Shown: positions 18,895-28,600 of the stretch, one piece after another
How positions within the stretch are numbered: the first letter of the stretch is position 1
How the letters are laid out: each line of letters opens with the position of its first letter
Source of the DNA: JAHBNG01 sp039028975
Lineage (GTDB): Bacteria > Chloroflexota > Anaerolineae > Caldilineales > Caldilineaceae
Assembly: GCA_039028975.1 (NCBI GenBank)
Contig: JBCCHB010000085.1
Span: forward strand, 4,228 to 68,227
Length of the DNA: 64,000 nt
Direction: 5' to 3'
The notes under the pieces: generated by a model
What the model was told of the DNA's origin: nothing
Databases searched by the model: none
Seen by the model: only the letters and a program-made list of their open reading frames with translations
Position numbers and translations under genes: made by a program

Positions 18895-19275
18895 TCAATT
18901 CCACAAGTCAGCATCTACCAGCACACGTCGCACCGTATTGGGGCTTAGTGAGTTGATGTGAGGATTATCGTTAAGGATATAAAGGGCGATTTGCCGCTTG
19001 CCCCATGTAGGGTTTTCGTGTTTGCAGCGAATAATTTCCTCTGCAACTCCTAAGTCGATTCGGCGCGGGTTAAGCGGAGCATGGCTACGTTCCTCTTCGA
19101 GTGCAAGGTACCCACCGGCCTTAAAACGCTCTTTCCAATAATAGAACGTTGAGCGGCTCACGTGAGCCTTTGTGCAGGCTTCAGTAACGCTACCCGTTTC
19201 TTCCCATATTTTGAATAAGAGCTGTCTTTGCTGAATGGTTGTGGTTCGATAATAAGCACTATTGTGTTTATCCAT
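18895..19275 (-). CDS. Truncated transposase, helix-turn-helix part only
   Basis: 126 residues with a helix-turn-helix at about 15-60 (QRQLLFKIWEETGSVTEAC...VSRSTFYYWKERF) and a second winged-helix-like half (PTWGKRQIALYIL...LSPNTVRRVLVDADLW). This matches the DNA-binding N-terminal region of IS481/IS630-type transposases. No DDE catalytic domain follows: translation stops right after the linker at 'LWN'. The upstream 14-bp palindrome ATGATAGCTATCAT (19304-19317) may be a terminal or operator sequence. It is either a remnant or a stand-alone regulator derived from a transposase. Confidence 0.7.
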   Translation of the reverse strand: MDKHNSAYYRTTTIQQRQLLFKIWEETGSVTEACTKAHVSRSTFYYWKERFKAGGYLALEEERSHAPLNPRRIDLGVAEEIIRCKHENPTWGKRQIALYILNDNPHINSLSPNTVRRVLVDADLWN

Positions 19276-19303
19276 AATTTACCTCTCTAAATCGAATGCG
19301 TTT

Positions 19304-19317
19304 ATGATAGCTATCAT
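19304..19317. promoter_or_regulatory. 14-bp perfect palindrome upstream of transposase fragment
   Basis: ATGATAGCTATCAT lies 29 bases upstream of the start codon of the 18895-19275 minus-strand gene. It could be an operator or a transposase-binding site; the assignment is by position only. Confidence 0.35.
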
Positions 19318-20117
19318 CCTGACCAGCAATTTATACTCAGCTCCTTCGCATGGGTGTTGAAAACCCTTTCACTTCTCTTGAAATTGAGGGGTTGGCCACG
19401 CTTGCGCAGTTGAAAACAGCGCCTACAGTTAAAGTCTATTTCGCTTCCTTCCCGCCCAAAATGGACGGGCTACGGCTAATGTCGCAAAATTTTGAGTATA
19501 CCAGTAGAGCGGCGGGACACCGCATTTCTAGGACGCACTCGTCACGGCTGGCGGATTTGGTTTAAATCAAGTTGACAGTTAACATTATAGGATATTGGCT
19601 TTATCTCATTATTTCATGTAAGCTTATAGCAGTAAACACAAAACGATAAAAAAGATGAGATAATAAGAAGTTCTGGCTCTACAGATTGCCAATTACATGC
19701 ACCTCCCATTCCCTACGTTGTATATCTACATTGACCGCGAACTGAGTACTTGCCTCTCGCGGTAACAAGATTTCTTCGAATGCACCACATAGCCCATCAA
19801 GGGCGCTAAATTCTTGCTTGAAATTCTGCCCTTTTTCTAATATAAAGTGCCAACGAGCGGGCGCAGGAGAAACCAGTGGTTAATATCAAGCTCGCAGCCA
19901 GCAGATGCGATAGTCTAGATTCAAAGATTGAACGTGCGGGTTATTCATACAATTGCGATCTACTGATAGTGCTTAGGGTACTACGAAATGCGCTAGCTAG
20001 ACGCCAATAAACCGTATGGCTAAACGCCAAAAACGGGTTGGAGAGCCAAAATACAACAAAGGTAGGATGACAATCCAGACTTGGCTAAGACATTTGGCTG
20101 AAGGTATGAACTTCCTG

Positions 20118-20168
20118 TCTTTTACTTTCTTTTACTTTCTTTTACTTTCTTTTATTTTCTTTTACTTT
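20118..20168. repeat. 10-bp tandem repeat (TCTTTTACTT) x5
   Basis: Five consecutive units of TCTTTTACTT, one with a C-to-T change, followed by a partial unit. The pyrimidine-rich strand bias is complete across the array. Confidence 0.9.
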
Positions 20169-20297
20169 GTAGCCAATTGCTCAGCAACGATGAAAGAATA
20201 GAGTTGTTCGGCAATAACGAAAAACGAGGCCGACGGTCACTGTAGTACACGGCGGCTTAAGTCTCTATACAGCTGCCCTTACCCAGATGTCTACCCT

Positions 20298-20405
20298 TGT
20301 CATTTCGAGCGGGTCAACGAAGCCAGTATGTTCAAACGGGAGTTGATTGTTCATCCGAGCCGTCCATTTAGGCCGTTGGGCTAGCCGAGAAATCTAGCGT
20401 TCGCC
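20298..20405 (+). repeat. Dispersed GTCATT/GAGAAATCT repeat, copy a
   Basis: It begins GTCATTTCGAGCGGGTCAAC and ends GCCGAGAAATCT. Related copies lie at 20482-20590, 20738-20848 (inverted) and, more degenerate, 38195-38290. Such intergenic repeats are common in environmental bacteria; no function is assigned. Confidence 0.6.
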
Positions 20406-20481
20406 TTAACCTATAGTAGTTGCCTAGTACACCGGGGCGTAAATAACTAGACAGTTACGATAGCAGGTCGATCTCGATACT

Positions 20482-20590
20482 TGTCATTCTGAGCGGGTCA
20501 ACGAGACTACATGGTTCAAAAGCGAGCAAATCCTCAGCCAGATCAGCCTCATTTGAGCGAGTAGACGAGTCGAAGAATCTCGCGTTTGTC
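20482..20590 (+). repeat. Dispersed GTCATT/GAGAAATCT repeat, copy b
   Basis: It begins GTCATTCTGAGCGGGTCAAC and ends GTCGAAGAATCTCGCG, parallel to copy a, with a diverged middle. Confidence 0.6.
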
Positions 20591-20737
20591 TACGGTACCA
20601 GCTAACTGTTTAGAAACTTACGCCGCGCTGTACTAGTCAGCCAGAAAACTGGTCTTGTGAAGTGACGGTAGCCTATCTGTTCCTTAATTCAGAACAACTC
20701 TAATTCTAATTTTCTACTGAACACTTTGACCAAGCAA

Positions 20738-20848
20738 AAGATTTCTCGGCTGGCCTATCGGGACACAATAAGCCTATGGGATAAATAGACAGGTTGAATT
20801 GTCTGATCTAACATTGTAAGACCCGCTCGAAATGACCGTTTTGGAATC
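20738..20848 (-). repeat. Dispersed GTCATT/GAGAAATCT repeat, copy c (inverted)
   Basis: Read on the minus strand it begins GGTCATTTCGAGCGGGTC and ends GCCGAGAAATCTTT. It ends about 35 bases before the start of the STAND gene at 20883, so it occupies that gene's promoter region. Confidence 0.6.
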
Positions 20849-20882
20849 TGTCCAGTAGAGAAATAACGAAAAAGGAGCTGGA

Positions 20883-22430
20883 ATGACAACACCTCGGCAG
20901 AGGGGATTGTGCCTCTTCTTATTGGGACCACCTGATGTCACGATTGATGGTGTACCGTTACCAAGGCAGCTCATGCGTAAAGCGTGCGCATTGCTCTATT
21001 ATTTGGCCGTCACCGGAGAAGTTCAGAGTCGTGAAGCGGTGGCCGACCTGCTATGGCCGCAAATGACAACAGGACAGGCACTGAAGAACTTACGCACGAC
21101 ATTGCCCGAACTACGTAAATATGTGGGTGATTACCTAACGGCTACGCGTCAGACCATTGGAATTAAATCCCAATCAGCCTATCATCTTGACGTGAATCAG
21201 CTCCATGCTGGTTTTACGAATGGCGTTCCAGAACGCCCCATTGAGGAACTGCTTGCCACGGCTCAAATTTACCGCGGTGAATTTCTGCAGGGCTTTTATG
21301 TACGGAACGCATCCACCTTTGATGAGTGGGTTCACTATCAGCGCGTTCAATTACAGGCAATTGTCATAAAGGGGTTAAGTTCGTTGGCGGAACGTTGCCT
21401 AGTAGAGCATCTGTACGAGCTTGGCTTGGAGGCGACTGCCCAATTGCTCGAATTAGAACCATGGCTGGAGTCGGGGCACCGTCAGCAGATGCAGTTGCTG
21501 GTTGCCAGTGGTCAGCGAGGGGCAGCCTTAAAGCAATATGAAACCTGTTGCAAAATTTTGGCGACCGAGTTTGGGTTGGAGCCAGCGGCTGAGACAGTGT
21601 CACTTTATCAACAGATCCGTAGTGGTGATTTGGCAAGTTTCGTTCCACAAGAGGAGCGGCAAACAACAATTCATCCATTGGCCATAGACGTTGATGATTT
21701 GTATATGCCGCAGCCGCAAAATATAGAATCAGGGCAGACGCCCGAAAATGGTTACAGTGCAGTCGAGGCACTGGCAACGTCTGCCCTGGATGATTACACA
21801 ACATCTGCGCCACGCAATAACGCAACATCGGTTCCGCCTCCTTGGTTTGGCGCGCCAGAGATAGGACACTTTTATGGCCGTCATGAAGAACTTTCCATGT
21901 TGCGCGAGTGGCTGGTGAATCAACGGGCGCGTGCAGTTGCTATTTTAGGCATGGGTGGCCAAGGTAAGACGGCCCTGGCAGCTTCGTTTGCCTGTTCTCT
22001 ATCAGACGAAGACTTTGACCTGATTATATGGCGCTCGTTGGTTAACGCTCCCCCACTTTCTGAAATAATGGAGACCTGGGTTGAAGTACTCTCTGGAGAG
22101 CCAGTCGTGACGCTGCCACCCAGCCTTGATCAGCAGTTTGATCTGCTCATCGAACATCTGCATCAGCGTCGCTGTTTGCTTGTGCTCGACAATATGGAGA
22201 GCATTCTGCGCAGCGGTGACCGCGCCGGGTATTATCGTGAAGACTATACAGACTATGAGCAGCTATTGACCCAAATTGCTCAGCGTGCCCACCACAGTAC
22301 GCTCTTGCTCACAAGCCGCGAGTACCCACAACGCTTAACACAGCTCGCGCGAACCTCTTCGGGCATCCATGCACTTTATTTGGATGGACTTTCGTCTCAA
22401 TCAGGTCAAAAATTGCTGGCAGCTTATTAG
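20883..22430 (+). CDS. BTAD/NB-ARC regulator, N-terminal part before in-frame amber codon
   Basis: 515 residues. An OmpR/SARP-type DNA-binding region (about 8-95) is followed by a bacterial transcriptional activator domain (about 100-235). An NB-ARC ATPase then has a P-loop GMGGQGKT near residue 357 and a Walker B-like LLVLDNMES near 435. Translation meets TAG at 22428-22430. The same frame then continues without further stops or shift through 22431-25385, which encodes the missing end of the NB-ARC domain and 14 WD40 repeats. A ~1500-residue BTAD-NB-ARC-WD40 STAND protein is therefore split by one codon. AAAAAGGAG precedes the ATG. Confidence 0.85.
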   Translation: MTTPRQRGLCLFLLGPPDVTIDGVPLPRQLMRKACALLYYLAVTGEVQSREAVADLLWPQMTTGQALKNLRTTLPELRKYVGDYLTATRQTIGIKSQSAYHLDVNQLHAGFTNGVPERPIEELLATAQIYRGEFLQGFYVRNASTFDEWVHYQRVQLQAIVIKGLSSLAERCLVEHLYELGLEATAQLLELEPWLESGHRQQMQLLVASGQRGAALKQYETCCKILATEFGLEPAAETVSLYQQIRSGDLASFVPQEERQTTIHPLAIDVDDLYMPQPQNIESGQTPENGYSAVEALATSALDDYTTSAPRNNATSVPPPWFGAPEIGHFYGRHEELSMLREWLVNQRARAVAILGMGGQGKTALAASFACSLSDEDFDLIIWRSLVNAPPLSEIMETWVEVLSGEPVVTLPPSLDQQFDLLIEHLHQRRCLLVLDNMESILRSGDRAGYYREDYTDYEQLLTQIAQRAHHSTLLLTSREYPQRLTQLARTSSGIHALYLDGLSSQSGQKLLAAY

Positions 22431-22502
22431 CTAACGGGGGCGATAACAGCTCTGCAGAAGCTGATCGATCGATATGTAGGAAACCCATTAGCGCTTGTCC
22501 TT

Positions 22503-25385
22503 GTGGCCTCAACCATTGACGAGCTTTATGGCGGCAATGTTGACGAATTTTTGGCCGAAAAGGTTCTGATCTTCGACGACATTCGAGATGTGCTTGATCA
22601 ACAGTTTGGTCGGCTATCTTTTGCAGAACAATCGATACTCTTTTGGTTGGCGGTTGAACGTGAGCCAGTCGAACTCAAAACATTGCGCACAAACTTCCCA
22701 CAATGGAAGCAACGTACATTTACGGAAGCCCTTCGCTCTCTACAGCGGCGTTCGCTGGTTGAAACCACGCATAACGAGTGGATGTTACAGAACGTGGTGA
22801 TGGAATATCTAAGCGATCGCCTGATAGACGCTATGTCACAAGAATTTTTCAACAGTGACTGGGCCTTATATAAGCCGACTGAAGATGAAGGGAGTGTAAA
22901 CGACGGGTCTAAAGAAAAGGAGGCTAAAGTAAAAGAGCCTAAAGAAAAAGAGACGGGGCTACTCAGAACGTATTTGAATCGCTATCCGTTGCTAAAAGCG
23001 CAATCCAAAGCATATGTTCGTCAGATTCAAGCGCGTCTGTTGCTTGGCCCCGTTGCGGAAAATCTGATTAGGTACTGGGGCAAAGCGAATAGTGTTGCCC
23101 AGTTGAAAGTGCTTGTGAATCGTATGCGTGCAACCTACCCTCGTCTGCCTGGATACACTGCTGCAAATCTCTTCCATCTACTCATCCATCTCAATGTGGA
23201 TTTGCGCGGTTATGATTTCTCTAAACTAGCACTCTGGCAAATCGATTTACGCCGCACTGTACTCCCTCAGGTTAACTTCAGCGAAAGTGAATTGCATCGC
23301 GCGCTTTTCCCAGAGCTGCTTAGCACAATTTATGTGATTGCCTTCGATCCAACAGGCCAGATATTGCTGGCCGGTTTGGGTTCTGGCATTGTAAAAGCGT
23401 GGCGAGTAGCAGACCAGCAACTGATTTACGAGGTACGCGCCCACCAAGATGGTGTAAGGCGGATGCAGATTAGCGAAGATGGTAAACGACTGGTAACGGC
23501 AAGCGTTCAAGGAGAGGTGCGTTTATGGGCTGTCTCATCGCATATGGATGGCCCAGCTGGGGATGACTTGGCTAGGGATGGCTTGGTTAGGGATGAAGAA
23601 TTGCTACAGCCGATGCAAGACATGGTCTCGTCCGGCGCTTATATCTGTGCGCTACGCCCAGATGGTAACATGTTAGCAGCCACGGGAGCGGAGTTTGAAA
23701 TTACATTATGGAACACGCAAACTGATCAAGTGCAAGGGAAATTACCAGGCCACGCAGGCGGTACATATGCCCTTTGTTATAGCCCCAATGGTGCTGTTCT
23801 GGCTTCTGGTGGTGCGGATCATGTGGTGCGCCTATGGCAAATGGATAGCGTACTGCAGGGGGAATTCACATCAATGGAAACGAGAGCCTCAGAATCATTG
23901 ACGCAGACAACCTCACATATCACCTTGAAAGGCCATACAAATTATATCCTCTCCATTGCCTTTAGCCCTGATAGTGAACGATTAGCTAGCAGCGGTGATG
24001 ATTGGACCATTCGTATTTGGGAGTCAGCCAGCGGTCGCCATCTGCAAACGCTTACAGGGCATACGACGGGTGTACATTCTGTGGCTTTCAGTTCCGATGG
24101 TGCCACGCTGGTTAGTGGCGACAGTGGTGGAATCGTTCGCTTATGGGATGTACATAGTGGGCAATTGCTGCACACATTGCACCACCATCAACAATTAGTT
24201 TGGTCTGTTGCATTTCACCCCGACGGGCAATTAGTGGCCAGCGGAAGTGCAGATCATACAATCCACCTCTGGAATCGGCGTGATGGTCAGTTGCGACAAA
24301 CATTACAAGGGCACCCCAAAGCCGTATTAGCGCTTGCGTCCAGCCCTGATGGTCAGTGGCTGGCCAGCGGCGGGGCGGACATGAAGGTCTATCTATGGCC
24401 TCTTGCCGATTTGAGTCTGGGTAAGCCAGATTTGGCGCTTGGTGGTCATACCGACTGGGTTCTTACGGTTGCATTTCACCCCAGGAGTCAACTCCTGGCC
24501 AGTGCTGGCAACGATGGGAAGATTCTGCTTTGGACTATGCAAGATAGTGAGCCATCTAGAAAACCGACGCGCATCCTTCACGGCCATGACGCGCCCATTA
24601 CCCAGGTTGTTTTTCATCCGAGCGGTAAAATTCTTGCAACCAGCAGTTATGACAAAAGTGTGCGCCTCTGGGAGGTGGAGAGTGGTAAATTGCTTCATAT
24701 CCTAAAGGGGCACAGCCGCTTGGTTTGGTCGGTGGCCTTTAGCAATGACGGCAACCGTCTCTATAGCTCTAGCGGTGATGAGACGGTCTGCCTGTGGGAT
24801 CTCACGAAACTGGATAGCCTTGAAGTCAATACACCGCACCAACAATCTGCTGCATTAGGAGAAGAAGTTGTAAAAATACTCTGCACGTCGGATGATAAAT
24901 TTCTGGTCGCTAATGCGGCTACCATGATTCATCGCTTGGATCACTCTTGTCAACTATTGGATACTCAAACCCATAAAGCAACATGGATGTGGGATATGGC
25001 GCAGAGTCGAGATGGATCTATATTAGCCACAACAACACCACACCGAATGATCAAAATATGGCAGATGCCTGAAGGGAAAGAAGTGGGGAGTCTGATTGGC
25101 CATCAAGATGATGTCGCGGTCGTTGCCATCAGCCCAGACGACCGCACAATCTACAGTGCAAGCACGGATGGTGAGATTAAGTTGTGGGACACCGATAGTG
25201 GGAAATGTGTCAAAACGCTCCGGTTAGAAGCCCCATTTGCCAAGATGAATATCTCAGGCTTGTCGGGAATTACTGAAGCCCAAAGGGAATCGCTCAAGGT
25301 ACTAGGAGCCATTGAACTTTGCTACTCAGGAACATCTAGATTCATAGATTCGCTTCACGAAGAGAAATCGAAATGCTTCAAATGA
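22503..25385 (+). CDS. NB-ARC end plus 14 WD40 repeats, downstream of in-frame amber codon
   Basis: The first usable start after the amber codon is a GTG at 22503 with no recognisable ribosome-binding site, 540 codons in phase with the ATG at 20883. The upstream residues LTGAITALQKLIDRYVGNPLAL (22431-22496) are the conserved end of the NB-ARC domain, so independent initiation would truncate it. Residues about 1-180 are helical, with a Lys/Glu-rich insertion. From about residue 275, fourteen WD40 units follow (for example VWSVAFHPDGQLVASGSADH), enough for two seven-bladed propellers. The repeats show no decay, so either the stop is recent or it is read through. Role inferred: ligand-sensing transcription regulator. 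Confidence 0.8.
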   Translation: MASTIDELYGGNVDEFLAEKVLIFDDIRDVLDQQFGRLSFAEQSILFWLAVEREPVELKTLRTNFPQWKQRTFTEALRSLQRRSLVETTHNEWMLQNVVMEYLSDRLIDAMSQEFFNSDWALYKPTEDEGSVNDGSKEKEAKVKEPKEKETGLLRTYLNRYPLLKAQSKAYVRQIQARLLLGPVAENLIRYWGKANSVAQLKVLVNRMRATYPRLPGYTAANLFHLLIHLNVDLRGYDFSKLALWQIDLRRTVLPQVNFSESELHRALFPELLSTIYVIAFDPTGQILLAGLGSGIVKAWRVADQQLIYEVRAHQDGVRRMQISEDGKRLVTASVQGEVRLWAVSSHMDGPAGDDLARDGLVRDEELLQPMQDMVSSGAYICALRPDGNMLAATGAEFEITLWNTQTDQVQGKLPGHAGGTYALCYSPNGAVLASGGADHVVRLWQMDSVLQGEFTSMETRASESLTQTTSHITLKGHTNYILSIAFSPDSERLASSGDDWTIRIWESASGRHLQTLTGHTTGVHSVAFSSDGATLVSGDSGGIVRLWDVHSGQLLHTLHHHQQLVWSVAFHPDGQLVASGSADHTIHLWNRRDGQLRQTLQGHPKAVLALASSPDGQWLASGGADMKVYLWPLADLSLGKPDLALGGHTDWVLTVAFHPRSQLLASAGNDGKILLWTMQDSEPSRKPTRILHGHDAPITQVVFHPSGKILATSSYDKSVRLWEVESGKLLHILKGHSRLVWSVAFSNDGNRLYSSSGDETVCLWDLTKLDSLEVNTPHQQSAALGEEVVKILCTSDDKFLVANAATMIHRLDHSCQLLDTQTHKATWMWDMAQSRDGSILATTTPHRMIKIWQMPEGKEVGSLIGHQDDVAVVAISPDDRTIYSASTDGEIKLWDTDSGKCVKTLRLEAPFAKMNISGLSGITEAQRESLKVLGAIELCYSGTSRFIDSLHEEKSKCFK

Positions 25386-25682
25386 GCACGCTCACGCGTG
25401 GCGTGAGGCATGCCCTTGATGTAGCTTCACTGCGCTCTACTGATGATTGCAATCGTTCCTCCACCCCGTGGACTGAGCTTGTCGAAGCCGGTTCCCCCTT
25501 CGACAGGCTCAGGGGGCTGAACGACTACTGATGATTGTAGATCGGTGAATTGACAAAATGTGCATCTTTGCACTTGTTGACAGATACAATGCACCCTCTT
25601 CTCATGCGATTAGTCAGCAATAGATGAGAATAATTTGATAGCGTTCCGACCAAACAAATTTTCCCATCTATTGCCGTTTTTG
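25386..25682. other. Intergenic stretch between convergent genes
   Basis: It separates the WD40 gene from the convergent CnaB-repeat gene. It holds the REP-like hairpin at 25473-25512 and two copies of CTACTGATGATTG at about 25437 and 25525. Nothing protein-coding is evident. Confidence 0.6.
25473..25512. terminator. REP-like hairpin between convergent genes
   Basis: CTGAGCTTGTCGAAG (25473-25487) pairs with CTTCGACAGGCTCAG (25498-25512) with one mismatch. The CTTCGACAGGCTCAG sequence is a widespread REP-type palindrome. Its place between converging genes fits a bidirectional transcription end. Confidence 0.55.
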
Positions 25683-28600
25683 TTAATTTCCTCCCGTCAG
25701 CATGGGCAGGAAGATAGCCGGTTCTGTTGATCGAGTGGAAACCGTACGGGAGCCAGGTACTACAAGTGCCCAATTGGAGAAGTGGTTGACCTGGGCCGTA
25801 ATGCGATTCTCCTCTGTCGTAACCGTAAAGTTTTCAATTTGCCGCCACGCGTTATCTGTGGTGGAGTAGTAAGCAGGTGCAATCTCCTCTTCTGTAATGC
25901 CTAGAGCGGCCAACTCATCATCTGTGTAATAGAAGGTCAACGTGGCGTCCGTGTTGAAATTACCCTCTATCCGCTTCCCAGTACGATACTCATAGAGATG
26001 AATGCCGTAGCCATAATCGATTGGGCGGGCCACGTAGGTATCAGGCAGATCTTCGACCAGCGGCGTTACGGTAATGGTCACGTCGTCGCCTTGCTCATTC
26101 GTAACCGGCATAGCACCTGCAGGAATATCTATGCGGGTTCCATCGTCCAGCGAAGCCGTCCATACCGTATCCGTATCAAATGAATCAACCAGCGCAGGTG
26201 GAAGCGAACTCAATGCCAGATAGACTTGAGGGTTCACCGATACGGTTGCGGCATTGGTTAGATCAACGTCTAGATCAGACCGGGTCTCATAGTAGCCAGG
26301 ACCGGTACCAGGATACCAAGAGGCGCTCAGATGCCAGACGCTGCCACTTAAGACATCCAAGGAGAAGTTGCCATTGGCATCTGCTTCACCGTATGCATGT
26401 TCCCCGTTATCGGACCAAGCAGATACATAGGCAAAGGGTGTCGTTTCTCCGGTCTCACCTTGCGTAATCGTCCCCTGAATCTTGGAATCGGGCAGACGCA
26501 GTTGGAGGGCTACCTGAGCAGGTGTGCCTTCTGCAACCGTTACTCGCTGAACCTTAGCCTGCCCAGTTGATGGTCCCCAGTAGCCACCATCGACACCGAC
26601 TGAATACTCAACACCTGTTAGAACCTTCAGGGTAAATTGACCGTTGACCACTTCTGCACCCGTACTGTGATAATAAGTACCGTCGTTTTCAACATTAGCC
26701 CACGCATACCCATAAGCTAGAGGATCTCCATTGGTATCGAGCACGGTTCCCTCAATGACACCATTCAAGGGCTGGAGCGTGATGTTCTGAACGGTAGTCT
26801 CTTGGGAAACAGCCGTGACTGAAATCGGTTCAGAGGCATTGGGCAAGTACTCTTGTGTGTCGATCCAGTAGCCCAGTTGCCAGATGCCATCGGCCACCCT
26901 CATCTCGTAGCTGCCCGATGTACTGTCAATGGGTCCATAGCCCCATCCACCATAATCATATCGATCTGTCCAGGCACTTACCTCACCATAAATTCCCGTC
27001 ACAACAGAGCCGTCGGGGTCCAAAAGCTGCCCGCTGATGATGGCATCGTTACGCTTTAGGACGATCTGCACTTCAGCATCTTCCAAGGAATTGATAGCGT
27101 TCTGACTGGCTTTGCTTGTCTCCACCCAAGCGGCACTTACTTGGCTGGCCCTCACTGACTGGCCAGAGATGGTAACCTGTTGTTCTCCGACAAGCTGAAT
27201 GGATTCACCCATCGCTTGTACGCTTGCCGCTTGAATCCCAGCGCGGTTTACACTGTTGTTCAACGAGAGGAGAGTACTCATACTCTCAATCTCGGCCGAT
27301 TCCTCATTAAAGAATGAGTAGTCGCCATGATAGTCTAGGTAGACGCCTACCTGATAAGCACCTTGTGGCACCTTCATCTCAAAACGACCGTTGACAACCC
27401 GAGCATCCACGGCAACATCAAAGTAGCCATATCCGCCACTGCTGGTACGACGGGCATACGCTGTTGCCCCGACATCGGTTAGCACATTGCCATCCACATT
27501 AACAAGAGAGCCATAGATCGTTCCCGCCGGCCCATAGACGGTAAAGTCAACCGTTTGGGTCTGCTCATCCTTGGCTTCGACCTGCTGAGGCGGATCCAGC
27601 ACAAACCAAGTTGGCGGATAGGCATCCTGGCTCACAGCCACCTCAAAGTGACCTTCTCGCACTCTCAACGAATAAGATCCATCTGAGCTTGTTGTGGCGT
27701 AGCCCCAATCGCCGTTATAGCTCCATGCATTGACTACGGCATCGGAGATGGGTTGCCCCTCTTCATCCAACACTGTACCGCTAATTACAGCAGACTTACG
27801 AGAAAGTTGAATGTCTTGCAGGTCTACTGTTTCGCCTGCTGTCACTTGTATAATCGGCTGTTCACCCACGTAGAGTTCTGGATGATAACCTGGATCCAAG
27901 TTAATATACATCTGATAGTTGCCCGAAATGACCGCGACTTCAAATGTGCCATCTCGCCGTACCTCAACGCCGCTGCTATAACCGTCTTCATTACTCAGAT
28001 CTATCCAAAGACCGTATCCACCGACTGGCTCTCCATCCGGATCGACAATGCGTCCTTTGACGGTGGCATCTGCGCTTTTAACCGTAAAGGAGATAGTTTG
28101 GGTTTCAGGTGTGTCATCCTGGGCAAAGCGAACGGTTTTATAGTTGTATTCTGACCAAAAGGAATCATAATCAGTCGGATAGGTCGTCACCTCCCAGGTG
28201 CCGCCACCAACCTTAAAGCTGAAGTATCCATCGGCATCCGTGGTATCGCCAAAGGCACCATACCAACTTGGAGAATAGGAATCGATCCCATAAGCCGATA
28301 CATAGGCGTCAGCAATACCCTCACCCGATTCTGACTTCACGTATCCGTTAATTTCTTTGGGCGGAACTCGCAATGAAAGAGTCCCTAGCTCAATCAAATC
28401 GCTATCGTCTTCAATCGTAAAGGGGACGGGGTCTGGCGCAATCAACCCTGACTCATCGTATGGTGGATGGACAGAGAGGCAGTAATCGTCTGCCACCAAC
28501 CCGCCCATCAGGATAACGCCGTTTTCGTTGGCATAACCATAGTAGTAAAAGTCGCCCCAAGGGCCGTTGTCATAATAGACGGGCTCGGGATGGGTAGCCC

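Larger units (their letters stand above)
19276..20882. other. Gene-poor stretch with repeat debris
   Basis: No credible complete gene. Contents: a palindrome at 19304-19317; a short frame at 19350-19437 whose residues LAQLKTAPT recur in a decayed frame at 31120-31255; a 10-bp tandem repeat at 20118-20168; and three copies of a GTCATT...GAGAAATCT repeat at about 20298-20405, 20482-20590 and 20738-20848 (last copy inverted). The 61-codon frame at 20016 is an artefact of the T-rich tandem repeat. Confidence 0.65.

Noticed and set aside
20016..20201. 61-codon frame ending in Phe/Leu-rich residues resembling a membrane helix
   Set aside because: The hydrophobic part is the translated 10-bp tandem repeat; no ribosome-binding site is present.
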